Source: Flaviramulus multivorans (GTDB taxonomy: Bacteria; Bacteroidota; Bacteroidia; Flavobacteriales; Flavobacteriaceae). From it: a stretch of DNA of 64,000 bases. Of this stretch, positions 1 through 7,771 are shown in pieces. The notes below the pieces were generated by a model. The model ran no database searches and was not told the origin of the DNA. It saw only the letters and a program-made list of their open reading frames with translations. Made by a program: the position numbers and the translations under genes. The DNA is taken from NCBI RefSeq assembly GCF_021728415.1, contig NZ_JAKKDV010000001.1, positions 1,007,970 through 1,071,969 of the forward strand, given 5' to 3'. Positions within the stretch are counted from its first letter, which is position 1. The number at the start of each line of letters is the position of its first letter.

Positions 1-472
1 AAATATTGTTAAGATAAAAACCACTTTCGGGATGTTTAGATGTTTTTATCATGGCATCAACCATATAGATTAATGAAGAGCCTTCACGCTCTAAATAAGA
101 TGGTAGTAAACCTAAAATCACATAATCTTCAATATTTCCATAAAACTTTTGAAACCCTTTAGTGAAACTTTTTTGATAGATGCTTAAATCTGTAACATAA
201 TGTTTGCTTGTAGCATTTCCAGTTGTTCCAGAACTTTTAAAGATTGTTTGAATAGGTTTTTGAGAACTTAAAACCTTATGACTTTTAAAAAATTGAATAG
301 GTAAAAAAGGAATATCTTGTATTCTTTTTATATCACTAGGATGTTTGTACAGCAAATCACAAAATGATCTATAAACGGGATTGTTTTCAAACTGAAATAT
401 AAAAATTTGTAATGCTAAAGTTTCAAAATCACTTTGACTGTTAATATTAAAAATGGAATTTGTATCTATCAT
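1..472 (-). CDS. LuxE-like acyl-protein synthetase (partial, runs off window)
   Basis: This gene starts at the ATG on the minus strand at 472 and stays open to the edge of the window, so about 157 N-terminal residues are visible and the C-terminus is missing. The motif FKSSGTTGN resembles the adenylate-forming loop of the LuxE/acyl-protein synthetase family, which activates fatty acids as acyl-AMP or acyl-enzyme intermediates. Other family-like segments are PIQFFKSHKV and GLLPSYLEREGSSL. In Flavobacteriaceae, LuxE-like genes often occur without lux genes and their substrate is unknown. A palindromic repeat lies just upstream of the start. Confidence 0.75.
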   Translation of the reverse strand, partial: MIDTNSIFNINSQSDFETLALQIFIFQFENNPVYRSFCDLLYKHPSDIKRIQDIPFLPIQFFKSHKVLSSQKPIQTIFKSSGTTGNATSKHYVTDLSIYQKSFTKGFQKFYGNIEDYVILGLLPSYLEREGSSLIYMVDAMIKTSKHPESGFYLNNI

Positions 473-485
473 CAAAAGGTTATCT

Positions 486-524
486 GTTCGAGTGAAAATT
501 GTTTACAATTTTTGTATCGAGAAC
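486..524. repeat. Palindromic repeat with conserved ends, copy 1
   Basis: The element begins GTTCGAGTGA and ends GTATCGAGAAC. The core forms a small stem (AAATTG, TTTA, CAATTT). Two more copies with the same ends but other cores lie at 46927-46969 and 47807-47847. It sits between the LuxE-like gene and the terminator of the T9SS gene. Confidence 0.7.
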
Positions 525-549
525 AAAAGGCAAAAGTAGATAAAATAAA

Positions 550-575
550 AAAGCGCCACCAAATGGTAACGCTTT
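550..575 (-). terminator. Hairpin terminator of the 609-aa secreted protein gene
   Basis: The arms AAAGCG and CGCTTT enclose an inner ACC/GGT pairing. On the minus strand the hairpin is followed by a T-rich run. It lies about 20 bp after the stop codon at 596. Confidence 0.65.
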
Positions 576-595
576 AAAATTTATAAAGTTGATGA

Positions 596-2425
596 TTACC
601 TAACTACTAATTTTGTTGTAGTTATAGCATCATCTTGTGATACTTTCATAATATAAACCCCAGAGTTTAGGCTAGAAACATCGAGTCTGTTATTATTTAC
701 AGTTTCATTGATAATTTGTCTTCCTAAAATACTGTAAACTGAAACATCCATTTTAGAGTTGCTTCTACTTAAAATATTAATATAGCCTAAACTTGTTGGG
801 TTAGGATACATTTTGAAACCTTCTATCTCAATATATTTAGAATTCAAGGTAAAGTCTGATAAGCTTCTTGCATAAATTTGACCAGTTGTGTTAAAACGAC
901 CTGCAATAGCAACTAAGCTAGTAATGTTATTTGATGGAATTACAGTTCCTATATAATCGGCTCCAAAATAATCTGTTCTCATTACAACAGTGTTAGGTAT
1001 AGCATCAGATACGTTATAATTGGTTCCAGTTGAAAAAGTTGCTACACCGTCGGCGGCATCAAATGTTACATTTTGTAGTTCAACTAATTCGGATTCATAA
1101 TCAGCATAATTAGTATTAAAATCTGAAATAGTAACTAATTGTGGAGTAACACTGTTGCCTGAAGAAGCTACAACTCCAGAGTCTGTAGAAGGTAAAAATC
1201 TTAGTAAACCATTACTTTCGTCAGTACCTCCTTTTAGTCCCGTTACATTATCACCTACATTATAAAATGGAATGTCTGCTTCAGCCCCTTCTTCCGTAAT
1301 TAAAATACCAGCAACATTGCTATCTTGAATCCATTGCCTATCATTAAAGCCATCTGTATGAGTTACCAAAACGGCACCAGTTATTTCGTAATAACCGCCT
1401 ACACCATTTGTTGTAACATCAGCTCTTAAAGCTGCAATGTCGGTAACAACCGTATAGGTTGGAATTATTACAGTTAGTGTATATTCAACAGCAGGACTAA
1501 TAGGCGCACCTAAATTATCAACTAACTCTGCAAATAATGTATAAGTATTACCAGCAACCAAACCTGTTACAGGCGTTTCAGTTCCATCTGTAGTAAATAT
1601 ATCTCCACTATCAATTATATTATCTCCAACATCTTTTACATTCCATTTTATATAGCCATCACCTGCTGATGGAACTGCTACGGTGAAATTAGTAGTTGTA
1701 AAATCAATTGTTGCAGTAGTTGCAGCTTCAGGTGTAGTAGTTAGAGTTCCACCACTTGCAGGTGCGTCAGTCAACGCTAAGGTAGGAGTAGGAACATAGC
1801 TATCAATTATTCTAATATTATCTAAAGCAATATCTTCGTCACCAGCGTCTAAATTGTTGAAAGTTATTCTTATATCAGCTGATGATCCAGTTCCAATAGA
1901 AGCAGTAAATTCCTGGAAGCTAGATGTTAATAAAGTACTATCTGCTATTCCATCAAAATTTGTATCTAAACCTGGTTCTGTGTTAGTTGCACCACCACTA
2001 GAAAATTGAATTAGGTTTGTATAACCTCCACCATCTATATTAATTTCAATAACTACACTGGTGTTTGCATCCCAATCTTCAAAACCATCAGATGAATCAT
2101 CTTCGGCAACCAAGACAGCAAAAGTCATGTTAGAATAAGTAGAAATATTAATACCAGAAAAGGTTAACGTTTCTATTGCCATTGTGCAAGGCGCACCGTC
2201 GGTGTCTTGTGCTGCGAAATAAAAAGTGCCATCTGCTCCTGTTACATTGTATCCAGCGACATCAGACCCGTCAGTTCTTGTAAAAAAATCACCACCATTG
2301 TCGTTGCAATCTTCAGAAGTAGTTCCTGAATTGCCAGTTTCAAAAGATTCTTGAAAAATAGTAGTTTGGCTAAAAGATAAGCTAGTAAATAAACTTAAAA
2401 AAAGTAAAAAGTAAAGTTTTTTCAT
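596..2425 (-). CDS. Secreted protein with DUF5689-like region and T9SS sorting domain
   Basis: The 609-aa product has an N-terminal signal peptide (MKKLYFLLFLSLFTSLSFSQ). Residues about 22-210 look like a jelly-roll domain of the choice-of-anchor or MAM-like kind, with many Asp and Gly residues. A short beta-sandwich segment follows. Residues about 325-530 resemble DUF5689, a Bacteroidota domain found near nuclease or OB-fold-like extracellular proteins. The last 75 residues form a type A T9SS sorting domain (FKMYPNPTS, then DVSSLNSGVYIMKV and a terminal KLVVR). The protein is therefore expected to be exported by T9SS and anchored or released at the cell surface. No catalytic residues were recognised. 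The next gene upstream encodes a small protein with a similar C-terminal domain. Confidence 0.85.
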   Translation of the reverse strand: MKKLYFLLFLSLFTSLSFSQTTIFQESFETGNSGTTSEDCNDNGGDFFTRTDGSDVAGYNVTGADGTFYFAAQDTDGAPCTMAIETLTFSGINISTYSNMTFAVLVAEDDSSDGFEDWDANTSVVIEINIDGGGYTNLIQFSSGGATNTEPGLDTNFDGIADSTLLTSSFQEFTASIGTGSSADIRITFNNLDAGDEDIALDNIRIIDSYVPTPTLALTDAPASGGTLTTTPEAATTATIDFTTTNFTVAVPSAGDGYIKWNVKDVGDNIIDSGDIFTTDGTETPVTGLVAGNTYTLFAELVDNLGAPISPAVEYTLTVIIPTYTVVTDIAALRADVTTNGVGGYYEITGAVLVTHTDGFNDRQWIQDSNVAGILITEEGAEADIPFYNVGDNVTGLKGGTDESNGLLRFLPSTDSGVVASSGNSVTPQLVTISDFNTNYADYESELVELQNVTFDAADGVATFSTGTNYNVSDAIPNTVVMRTDYFGADYIGTVIPSNNITSLVAIAGRFNTTGQIYARSLSDFTLNSKYIEIEGFKMYPNPTSLGYINILSRSNSKMDVSVYSILGRQIINETVNNNRLDVSSLNSGVYIMKVSQDDAITTTKLVVR

Positions 2426-2483
2426 ATTAAGAGGAATTAATTAATTAAGACTTAAATTTATAGATATTTTTGAGTTATAACCA

Positions 2484-2511
2484 AAAAAAACAGCCTAATG
2501 GCTGTTTTTTT
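2484..2511 (-). terminator. Rho-independent terminator
   Basis: AACAGCC and GGCTGTT arms enclose TAAT, flanked by A-run and T-run on the two sides, so the hairpin can work in both directions. It follows the stop codon of the 113-aa gene. Confidence 0.8.
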
Positions 2512-2531
2512 ACTGTAAAGTAACAATTTCT

Positions 2532-2873
2532 TTACTTTATCACTAATTTCCTTGTCTCACTTATATCACCTTCGGTGATTTTTAAAATATAAACACCTTT
2601 GCTTAGGTCAGAAATATTTAATTCTTTACCTGTTAAGTATGTGGAAAAAATGAGTTTTCCTAACACATTGTAGAAATCTATTTTTTTATTAAAATTATGT
2701 TTCGATGTAACGTAAACAAACGTTCTGCCACTATTTACAGGGTTTGGGTATATGGATAAACCCTCTATGTTTTGTAAAATAGAAGTTCCATTAGAGCCAT
2801 TTTGTGCAACACTATTTTGTGTTGTAAAAAAGGCTAAGGTTAACAATAAAAAGAAAAAGTAGCTTTTTTTCAT
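2532..2873 (-). CDS. Small secreted protein made almost only of a T9SS sorting domain
   Basis: The 113-aa product has a signal peptide (residues 1-23, ending FTTQNSVAQ) and a linker of about 15 residues. The rest is a typical type A T9SS C-terminal domain: LSIYPNPVNSG, a beta-rich middle with YNVLGKLIF, then LNISDLSKGVYILKITEG and KLVIK. There is almost no cargo between the signal and the sorting domain. It could be a decayed remnant of a larger protein or a genuine mini-substrate. It lies upstream of another T9SS gene on the same strand, with a terminator between them. Confidence 0.8.
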   Translation of the reverse strand: MKKSYFFFLLLTLAFFTTQNSVAQNGSNGTSILQNIEGLSIYPNPVNSGRTFVYVTSKHNFNKKIDFYNVLGKLIFSTYLTGKELNISDLSKGVYILKITEGDISETRKLVIK

Positions 2874-3068
2874 AAGTTCTATTTGGTTATATAAAGGTAG
2901 TAATTTAGTACAAAAGTGATGCCAAAAAACTGTTAAAGATTTGAGTTATATGTCGAAATATTAAATTTTTGTAAGCTCTTTGTTACCATAATGTTATTAA
3001 TTTTATAATTTCAATAAAATTATGTTATTAGTTTTATCTTTACTTCAAGAAACAAGGATTTCCGAATA

Positions 3069-3749
3069 ATGAAAAAAAAGGACATTAAAATATTACTGGT
3101 GGATGATGAACCAGATATTTTAGAAATAGTAGGATACAATTTGTCAAGTGAAGGGTATCAAGTAATAAAAGCCGAAAATGGGCTTGAAGGTGTAAAGAAA
3201 GCTAAAAAAGAGTTACCTCATTTAATTATCTTGGATGTTATGATGCCTGAAATGGATGGTATTGAAGCTTGTGAACAAATCAGAAAAAATCCGGATTTAA
3301 ATAATACAATAGTTACTTTTTTAACGGCCCGTGGTGAAGACTATTCACAGGTTGCAGGCTTTGATGCTGGCGCTGATGATTATATAACGAAACCGATAAA
3401 GCCCAAAGTTTTGGTAAGTAAAGTAAAAGCGCTGTTACGACGTTTTAAAGAGGAAGACGTTGATGATACTGTTAAAGTAGGAAGCTTGGTAATTAACCGT
3501 GACGAATATAAAATAATCTCAAAAGGAAAAGAAATTATTTTACCTAGAAAAGAATTTGAATTATTATCTTTATTGGCGTCCAAACCTGGTAAAGTATTTA
3601 AAAGAGACGAAATACTTGATACGGTTTGGGGAAATGAAGTTGTGGTTGGAGGAAGAACCATTGATGTTCATATTCGAAAATTACGTGAAAAATTAGGCGA
3701 CAAAAGTTTTAAAACTATAAAAGGAGTTGGCTACAAGTTTGTAGATTAA
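3069..3749 (+). CDS. PhoB/OmpR-family response regulator
   Basis: The 226-aa protein has an N-terminal receiver domain (acidic pair VDDEPD, phosphoacceptor Asp56 in LILDVMMPEMDG-like context, Thr in FLTARG, Lys in ITKPIKP). A C-terminal OmpR-type winged helix follows from about residue 130 (ILPRKEFELLSLL, RTIDVHIRKLREKLG, GVGYKFVD). The stop overlaps the start of the histidine kinase at 3749 by one base, so the pair is translationally coupled. Similarity is to PhoB-like regulators. The actual signal (phosphate or other) cannot be told from the sequence. Confidence 0.9.
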   Translation: MKKKDIKILLVDDEPDILEIVGYNLSSEGYQVIKAENGLEGVKKAKKELPHLIILDVMMPEMDGIEACEQIRKNPDLNNTIVTFLTARGEDYSQVAGFDAGADDYITKPIKPKVLVSKVKALLRRFKEEDVDDTVKVGSLVINRDEYKIISKGKEIILPRKEFELLSLLASKPGKVFKRDEILDTVWGNEVVVGGRTIDVHIRKLREKLGDKSFKTIKGVGYKFVD

Positions 3750-4792
3750 TGCAATCAAAATTTAAAAAATCATATCGATTTGCAGTAAAAACATCAGTAT
3801 ATGTAACCCTGTATGTAACACTCTTAATGGGTGTTTTTTTATACTATTTTTACGAGCTTAAATGGTTTTTATTACTAGCGCTTGCGACTAGTGTATTCAT
3901 ATTTTCATTTTTTATTATTCAATTTAGATTAGAGCGGTTTATTTATAAACGTGTAAAAAAGATTTATGACGATTTAACGCTTCTAGAATCGGCAACTTTA
4001 ACTAAAGGCCCAATAACCACCGATATGAAAACACTCACTGAGGAAATTGACAAATTTGCTCGAGATAAAAAAATAGAAATAGAAACCCTGAAAGTTAGAG
4101 AAGAGTACAGAAAAGAATATTTAGGTAATGTTTCTCACGAATTAAAAACCCCACTATTTACAGTTCAAGGCTATATATTAACACTTCTAGATGGAGCCAT
4201 GAACGAAAAGAATTTGCGCAAAAAATATTTAGAAAGAGCTAATAAAGGTGTGGAAAGGCTTGGATATATAATAAAGGACTTAGATATGATTACTAAACTT
4301 GAAGTTGGAGATTTAAGTCTTAATATGGAAGCATTCAATATTGTTGATTTGGTTAAAAATGTTTTTGATATGTTAGAAATGAAAGCTTCTAAGAAAAGCA
4401 TAACATTAACATTTGATATGGATTACAATAACCCTATTATGGTTAATGCCGATAAAGACAGAATTCAACAAGTTTTGGTTAATTTAATTGTAAATTCTAT
4501 AAAATACGGAAGAGAAAAAGGGACTACCGAGGTGAGTATTGAAAACCTTATTAAAAACAAAGTAATTGTGCGTATAACTGATAATGGAGAAGGTATAGCG
4601 AAAGTACATTTACCAAGGCTGTTTGAGCGTTTTTATAGAGTAGATAAAAGTGGTTCACGCAAAGAAGGAGGTTCTGGTTTAGGCTTATCAATTGTTAAGC
4701 ATATTATTGAAGCCCACGAAGAAAAAATATATGTAGAGAGTGAATTTGGTGTAGGAAGTGAGTTCTCATTCACATTAGAAAAGGTTAAATAA
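3749..4792 (+). CDS. PhoR-like membrane histidine kinase
   Basis: The 347-aa sensor kinase has two transmembrane helices at about residues 15-33 and 38-58 with almost no periplasmic loop, so it probably senses inside the membrane or through partners. A linker leads to the HisKA dimerisation helix with His130 (NVSHELKTP) and a HATPase domain with N box (NLIVNSIKYG), G1 box (DNGEGI), F region (LFERFYR) and G2 box (GGSGLGLSIV). It is the partner of the regulator directly upstream. Its 3' end overlaps the convergent glycosyltransferase gene by 18 bp. Confidence 0.9.
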   Translation: MQSKFKKSYRFAVKTSVYVTLYVTLLMGVFLYYFYELKWFLLLALATSVFIFSFFIIQFRLERFIYKRVKKIYDDLTLLESATLTKGPITTDMKTLTEEIDKFARDKKIEIETLKVREEYRKEYLGNVSHELKTPLFTVQGYILTLLDGAMNEKNLRKKYLERANKGVERLGYIIKDLDMITKLEVGDLSLNMEAFNIVDLVKNVFDMLEMKASKKSITLTFDMDYNNPIMVNADKDRIQQVLVNLIVNSIKYGREKGTTEVSIENLIKNKVIVRITDNGEGIAKVHLPRLFERFYRVDKSGSRKEGGSGLGLSIVKHIIEAHEEKIYVESEFGVGSEFSFTLEKVK

Positions 4793-5842
4793 TTCTTTAA
4801 AATCTACTTCAAAATTAAATGATTTTAAACCCTTATAATTACATACATCATCAAGTTTTTTCAAATTAAATTGATCTTGATTACAACTAGGTACTAATTC
4901 CATTTCTGTTAATCTTTTAGCTAAATATTCTTGTTCAAATTGCCCAGGTGTAGGTATAAAAAAAGCTTTTTTGCAAAGTTTTGCTAAATCCATTACTGTA
5001 GTGTATCCAGACCGCGAAAGTATTAAAGCACTCTCTTGGATCGTTTTTTCAAGTAAGCTTGAAGTCATAAAATTATAAACGGTTATGTTTCCTATAACCA
5101 GTATAGCTTGCTCTTTTTCCACAATACCTTTAACAAAAACCACTTTCCCAGGATAGTTTTTTAATTCCAATAACATTTTTTCATCCAATAAGGTACGTTG
5201 TGGCTCGGGTCCCGAAATTAAAACCATTAAATCATGTTTAATTTCAGATTTACGGTAGGCAAATCTGCTCAAAGGACCAATATATTTTAAAGGTATTGAA
5301 AGCGATTTACCGTGCCCTAATTTTCCACTTAAGTTAATGTCACCATCCATATCTGGCACCCAACACATATCAAATTTTTCAATAATATTTTGATGCACTT
5401 TTGTACTTAACCAAGTAGTATTTCCACTTAAAACATTTAATTGGTGTGTTATAAAAACCGAAGGCACTTTTTTACTTCGCACACCCAGTCTGTTATCCGA
5501 AATAATACCTGCTAGTTTATTGTTTTCTAAAATATAATCAACTGCTTTTTTTTCGGCATTAATGGCTTTTAAAAGTTTAGGCGAATCTTTTAAAAGCTTC
5601 AACTTAAAGTGCTTTCCTTTTCTTGAATAAGTTATGTTATAAGAAGGTAATTCAACCGAAGAAAGATTCGGAAATTCCTTTTTTAGCAGAGTTAAAGCAA
5701 CACCATCACTAGCAATAATAGGCTCAAAACCTTCAGCAATTAAAGCGTTAATTATAGGAATGCAGCGTGTAGCATGTCCCAATCCCCAATTTAACGGCGC
5801 TACTAAAATTCGTTTTTTATGCTGACCTTCTTTCAGTACCAT
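4775..5842 (-). CDS. MurG-like glycosyltransferase family protein
   Basis: Counted from the ATG at 5842, the protein has about 355 residues. The N-terminus KKRILVAPLNWGLGHATR has the glycine-rich loop of GT28/MurG-like GT-B enzymes. The C-terminal half has SRSGYTTVMDLAKL and IPTPGQFEQEYLAKRL, the nucleotide-sugar donor site pattern. The acceptor is unknown. The open frame extends further upstream to 5932, but those 30 codons lie in a dispersed repeat, so I take the internal ATG as the start. The gene is convergent with the PhoR-like kinase gene and overlaps it. Confidence 0.8.
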   Translation of the reverse strand: MVLKEGQHKKRILVAPLNWGLGHATRCIPIINALIAEGFEPIIASDGVALTLLKKEFPNLSSVELPSYNITYSRKGKHFKLKLLKDSPKLLKAINAEKKAVDYILENNKLAGIISDNRLGVRSKKVPSVFITHQLNVLSGNTTWLSTKVHQNIIEKFDMCWVPDMDGDINLSGKLGHGKSLSIPLKYIGPLSRFAYRKSEIKHDLMVLISGPEPQRTLLDEKMLLELKNYPGKVVFVKGIVEKEQAILVIGNITVYNFMTSSLLEKTIQESALILSRSGYTTVMDLAKLCKKAFFIPTPGQFEQEYLAKRLTEMELVPSCNQDQFNLKKLDDVCNYKGLKSFNFEVDFKELFNLF

Positions 5843-5850
5843 AATTATAT

Positions 5851-5932
5851 TTTGGGCGTGCCCACAAGGGTCGGGCTTTCGGCAGTCGCTCTTTGCAAGG
5901 AGCTTCAACAAATGCCTCAATCCCTCACGCAC
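5851..5932 (+). repeat. Dispersed ~85-bp repeat, copy A
   Basis: The element starts TTTGGGCGTGCCC and ends CAATCCCTCACGCAC, with a central CTTTGCAAGGAG part. Copies at 22005-22087 and 60815-60903 (both in opposite orientation) share the ends and the order of the conserved blocks. It lies between the divergent glycosyltransferase and trmB genes. Confidence 0.7.
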
Positions 5933-6021
5933 TTTTTTGCTAATTTCAAAGATAAGCTATTAAGGCTCTCGTATATTTCCTTAATTTTACCGAATATTAA
6001 AATATACATTAGCAGAAACCT

Positions 6022-6696
6022 GTGGGAAGTAAAAATAAACTAAAACGATTTAAAGAAAACGAAACGTTTTCAAACGTATTTCAACCGACAAGAGACGAAT
6101 TAGTTAACACCAACTTCAATTTAAAAGGTAATTGGAGAACTGGGGTATTTAAAAACAATCACCCCATTGTTTTAGAGCTTGGTTGTGGAAAAGGTGAGTA
6201 TTCCGTGGCATTGGCAAAAAAATACCCAAACAAAAATTTTATTGGAATAGATATTAAAGGCGCCCGTTTTTGGCGAGGCGCAAAAACTGCCATCGAAGAA
6301 AAGATACCAAATGTTGCTTTTTTACGAACACAAATAGAACTCATTCATTATGCATTTGCAGAAAATGAAGTGGACGAAATCTGGATTACGTTCCCAGATC
6401 CACAAATAAAATATAAGCGGACCAAACATCGTATGACTAACCTTGAGTTTTTAAAACGGTATAAACAAATTCTAAAACCAGAAGGTGTTGTAAACCTAAA
6501 AACCGATAGTGAGTTTATGCATGGTTATACACTTGGATTACTACATGGCGCTGGACACGAAGTGCTTTATGCAAACCACAATGTTTACAAACAAGAAGGA
6601 AGCCCAGAAGAAGTAACTAGCATTCAAACCTTTTACGAATCGCAATATTTAGAACAAAACAAACCAATTACGTATATTAGGTTTAAAATAAACTAA
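6022..6696 (+). CDS. trmB: tRNA (guanine-N7-)-methyltransferase
   Basis: The 224-aa enzyme methylates G46 of tRNA with S-adenosylmethionine. The SAM-binding motif LELGCGKGEYSVALA begins at about residue 52. The conserved FPDPQIKYKRTKHRM segment and the C-terminal RFK are typical of TrmB. The start codon is GTG (MGSKNKLKRFKENETF follows), which fits the family N-terminus in Flavobacteriaceae. It is the first gene of a tight operon with a LysE transporter (2 bp gap) and an ATL protein. Confidence 0.92.
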   Translation: MGSKNKLKRFKENETFSNVFQPTRDELVNTNFNLKGNWRTGVFKNNHPIVLELGCGKGEYSVALAKKYPNKNFIGIDIKGARFWRGAKTAIEEKIPNVAFLRTQIELIHYAFAENEVDEIWITFPDPQIKYKRTKHRMTNLEFLKRYKQILKPEGVVNLKTDSEFMHGYTLGLLHGAGHEVLYANHNVYKQEGSPEEVTSIQTFYESQYLEQNKPITYIRFKIN

Positions 6697-6698
6697 AA

Positions 6699-7328
6699 GT
6701 GGACATAACTTTTATCTTTTTTACAGGCTTAGTTGTTGCTCTTATTGGAGTTATACCGCCAGGGTTATTAAATATGACAGCAGCAAAAATAAGCCTAAAG
6801 GAAGGTTATGTAAGAGGTATTATGTTCTCTATTGGTGTTTGTGTTATTGTATTGCTACAAACGTATTTAGCTGCTATTTTTGCCCGCTATATAAGTATGC
6901 ACCCCGAAGTGATTGATATCCTTCAACGGGCGGCATTTATCATATTTGTATTAATTACTATTTATTTTTTGCTCATAGCTAAATCGCAACCAAAACAGCA
7001 AATACAGCCTAAAATTAAAAGTAAACATAGCCGCTTTTTTCAAGGTGTGTTTTTGTCTGCTATAAATGTTTTTCCTATTCCATATCAAGCATATATGACT
7101 ATTACCTTGGCATCAATCGGATGGTTAGATTTTAGTCAAATTAGTATCATTTCATACATAGTTGGAGCTGCTATGGGAACCTTTGTTATGTTGTATATTT
7201 ATATTTTCTTTTTTGAAAAAATTCGAGGTAAGTCTTTTACATCACAAAAAAATATGAATTATATAATTGGAGGCATAACGGGTGTAATTGCTATTGTTAC
7301 ACTAATAAACATTATCAAAGAATTTTAA
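6699..7328 (+). CDS. LysE/RhtB-family membrane exporter
   Basis: The 209-aa integral membrane protein has about six hydrophobic segments. The N-terminal pattern GVIPPGLLNMTAAKISLKEG matches the LysE/RhtB superfamily (usual motif PGP....), which exports amino acids or similar small solutes. The start is GTG, two bases after trmB. The substrate is unknown. Confidence 0.8.
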   Translation: MDITFIFFTGLVVALIGVIPPGLLNMTAAKISLKEGYVRGIMFSIGVCVIVLLQTYLAAIFARYISMHPEVIDILQRAAFIIFVLITIYFLLIAKSQPKQQIQPKIKSKHSRFFQGVFLSAINVFPIPYQAYMTITLASIGWLDFSQISIISYIVGAAMGTFVMLYIYIFFFEKIRGKSFTSQKNMNYIIGGITGVIAIVTLINIIKEF

Positions 7329-7331
7329 AAA

Positions 7332-7661
7332 ATGAAGATGGAAACGCTTAATTTTTTTGATAAAGTTTACGAAGTTGCTAAACAAATCCCTTACGGGAAA
7401 GTAACCAGTTATGGTGCTATAGCTAAATATTTGGGAGCTTCTAGAAGTGCACGCATGGTGGGTTACGCTATGAATGGTTCCGTAGGGAAAGATGTACCTG
7501 CACATAGGGTTGTAAACAGGAAAGGCTTACTTACTGGCAAACATCATTTTGATGGAACCAATTTAATGCAGCAACTTTTGGAAAGTGAAGGTATTGAGGT
7601 AAAAGACAACCAAATTCAAAATTTTGAAAAAGTGTTTTGGGATCCTTCAAAAGCAATATGA
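7332..7661 (+). CDS. Alkyltransferase-like (ATL) DNA-binding protein, MGMT family
   Basis: The 109-aa protein has the O6-alkylguanine transferase DNA-binding fold: IPYGKVTSYGAIA, the helix SRSARMVGYAMN with the base-flipping Arg41, and PAHRVV. In active MGMT this last motif is PCHRV with the acceptor cysteine. Here Ala57 replaces it, so the protein cannot dealkylate DNA. Known ATL proteins bind alkylated guanine and flag it for nucleotide excision repair. The gene follows the LysE gene by 3 bp. Confidence 0.85.
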   Translation: MKMETLNFFDKVYEVAKQIPYGKVTSYGAIAKYLGASRSARMVGYAMNGSVGKDVPAHRVVNRKGLLTGKHHFDGTNLMQQLLESEGIEVKDNQIQNFEKVFWDPSKAI

Positions 7662-7712
7662 GCTTTATTTGCAGAACCAATTCTAATCATAAATCATTTC
7701 GTTAAAACCATT

Positions 7713-7742
7713 TTAGAATCTAAACAATTCCCTGTATATTTG
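7713..7742 (+). promoter_or_regulatory. Putative promoter of the mrp operon
   Basis: A clear Bacteroidota -7 box TATATTTG lies at 7735-7742. The -33 box is weak (TTAG at 7713-7716, 18 bp spacing). The start codon is 30 bp downstream. Confidence 0.45.
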
Positions 7743-7771
7743 CACTTTAGAATTAATCTAAATTAGAGATA

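Noticed and set aside
4775..4792. 18-bp overlap of the PhoR-like and glycosyltransferase genes as a possible frameshift
   Set aside because: Both C-termini are complete for their families, so this is a simple convergent overlap.
5843..5932. 30-codon N-terminal extension of the glycosyltransferase frame, starting with GTG at 5932
   Set aside because: It lies inside a dispersed repeat, and the family N-terminus (KKRILVAPLNWG) starts soon after the ATG at 5842.
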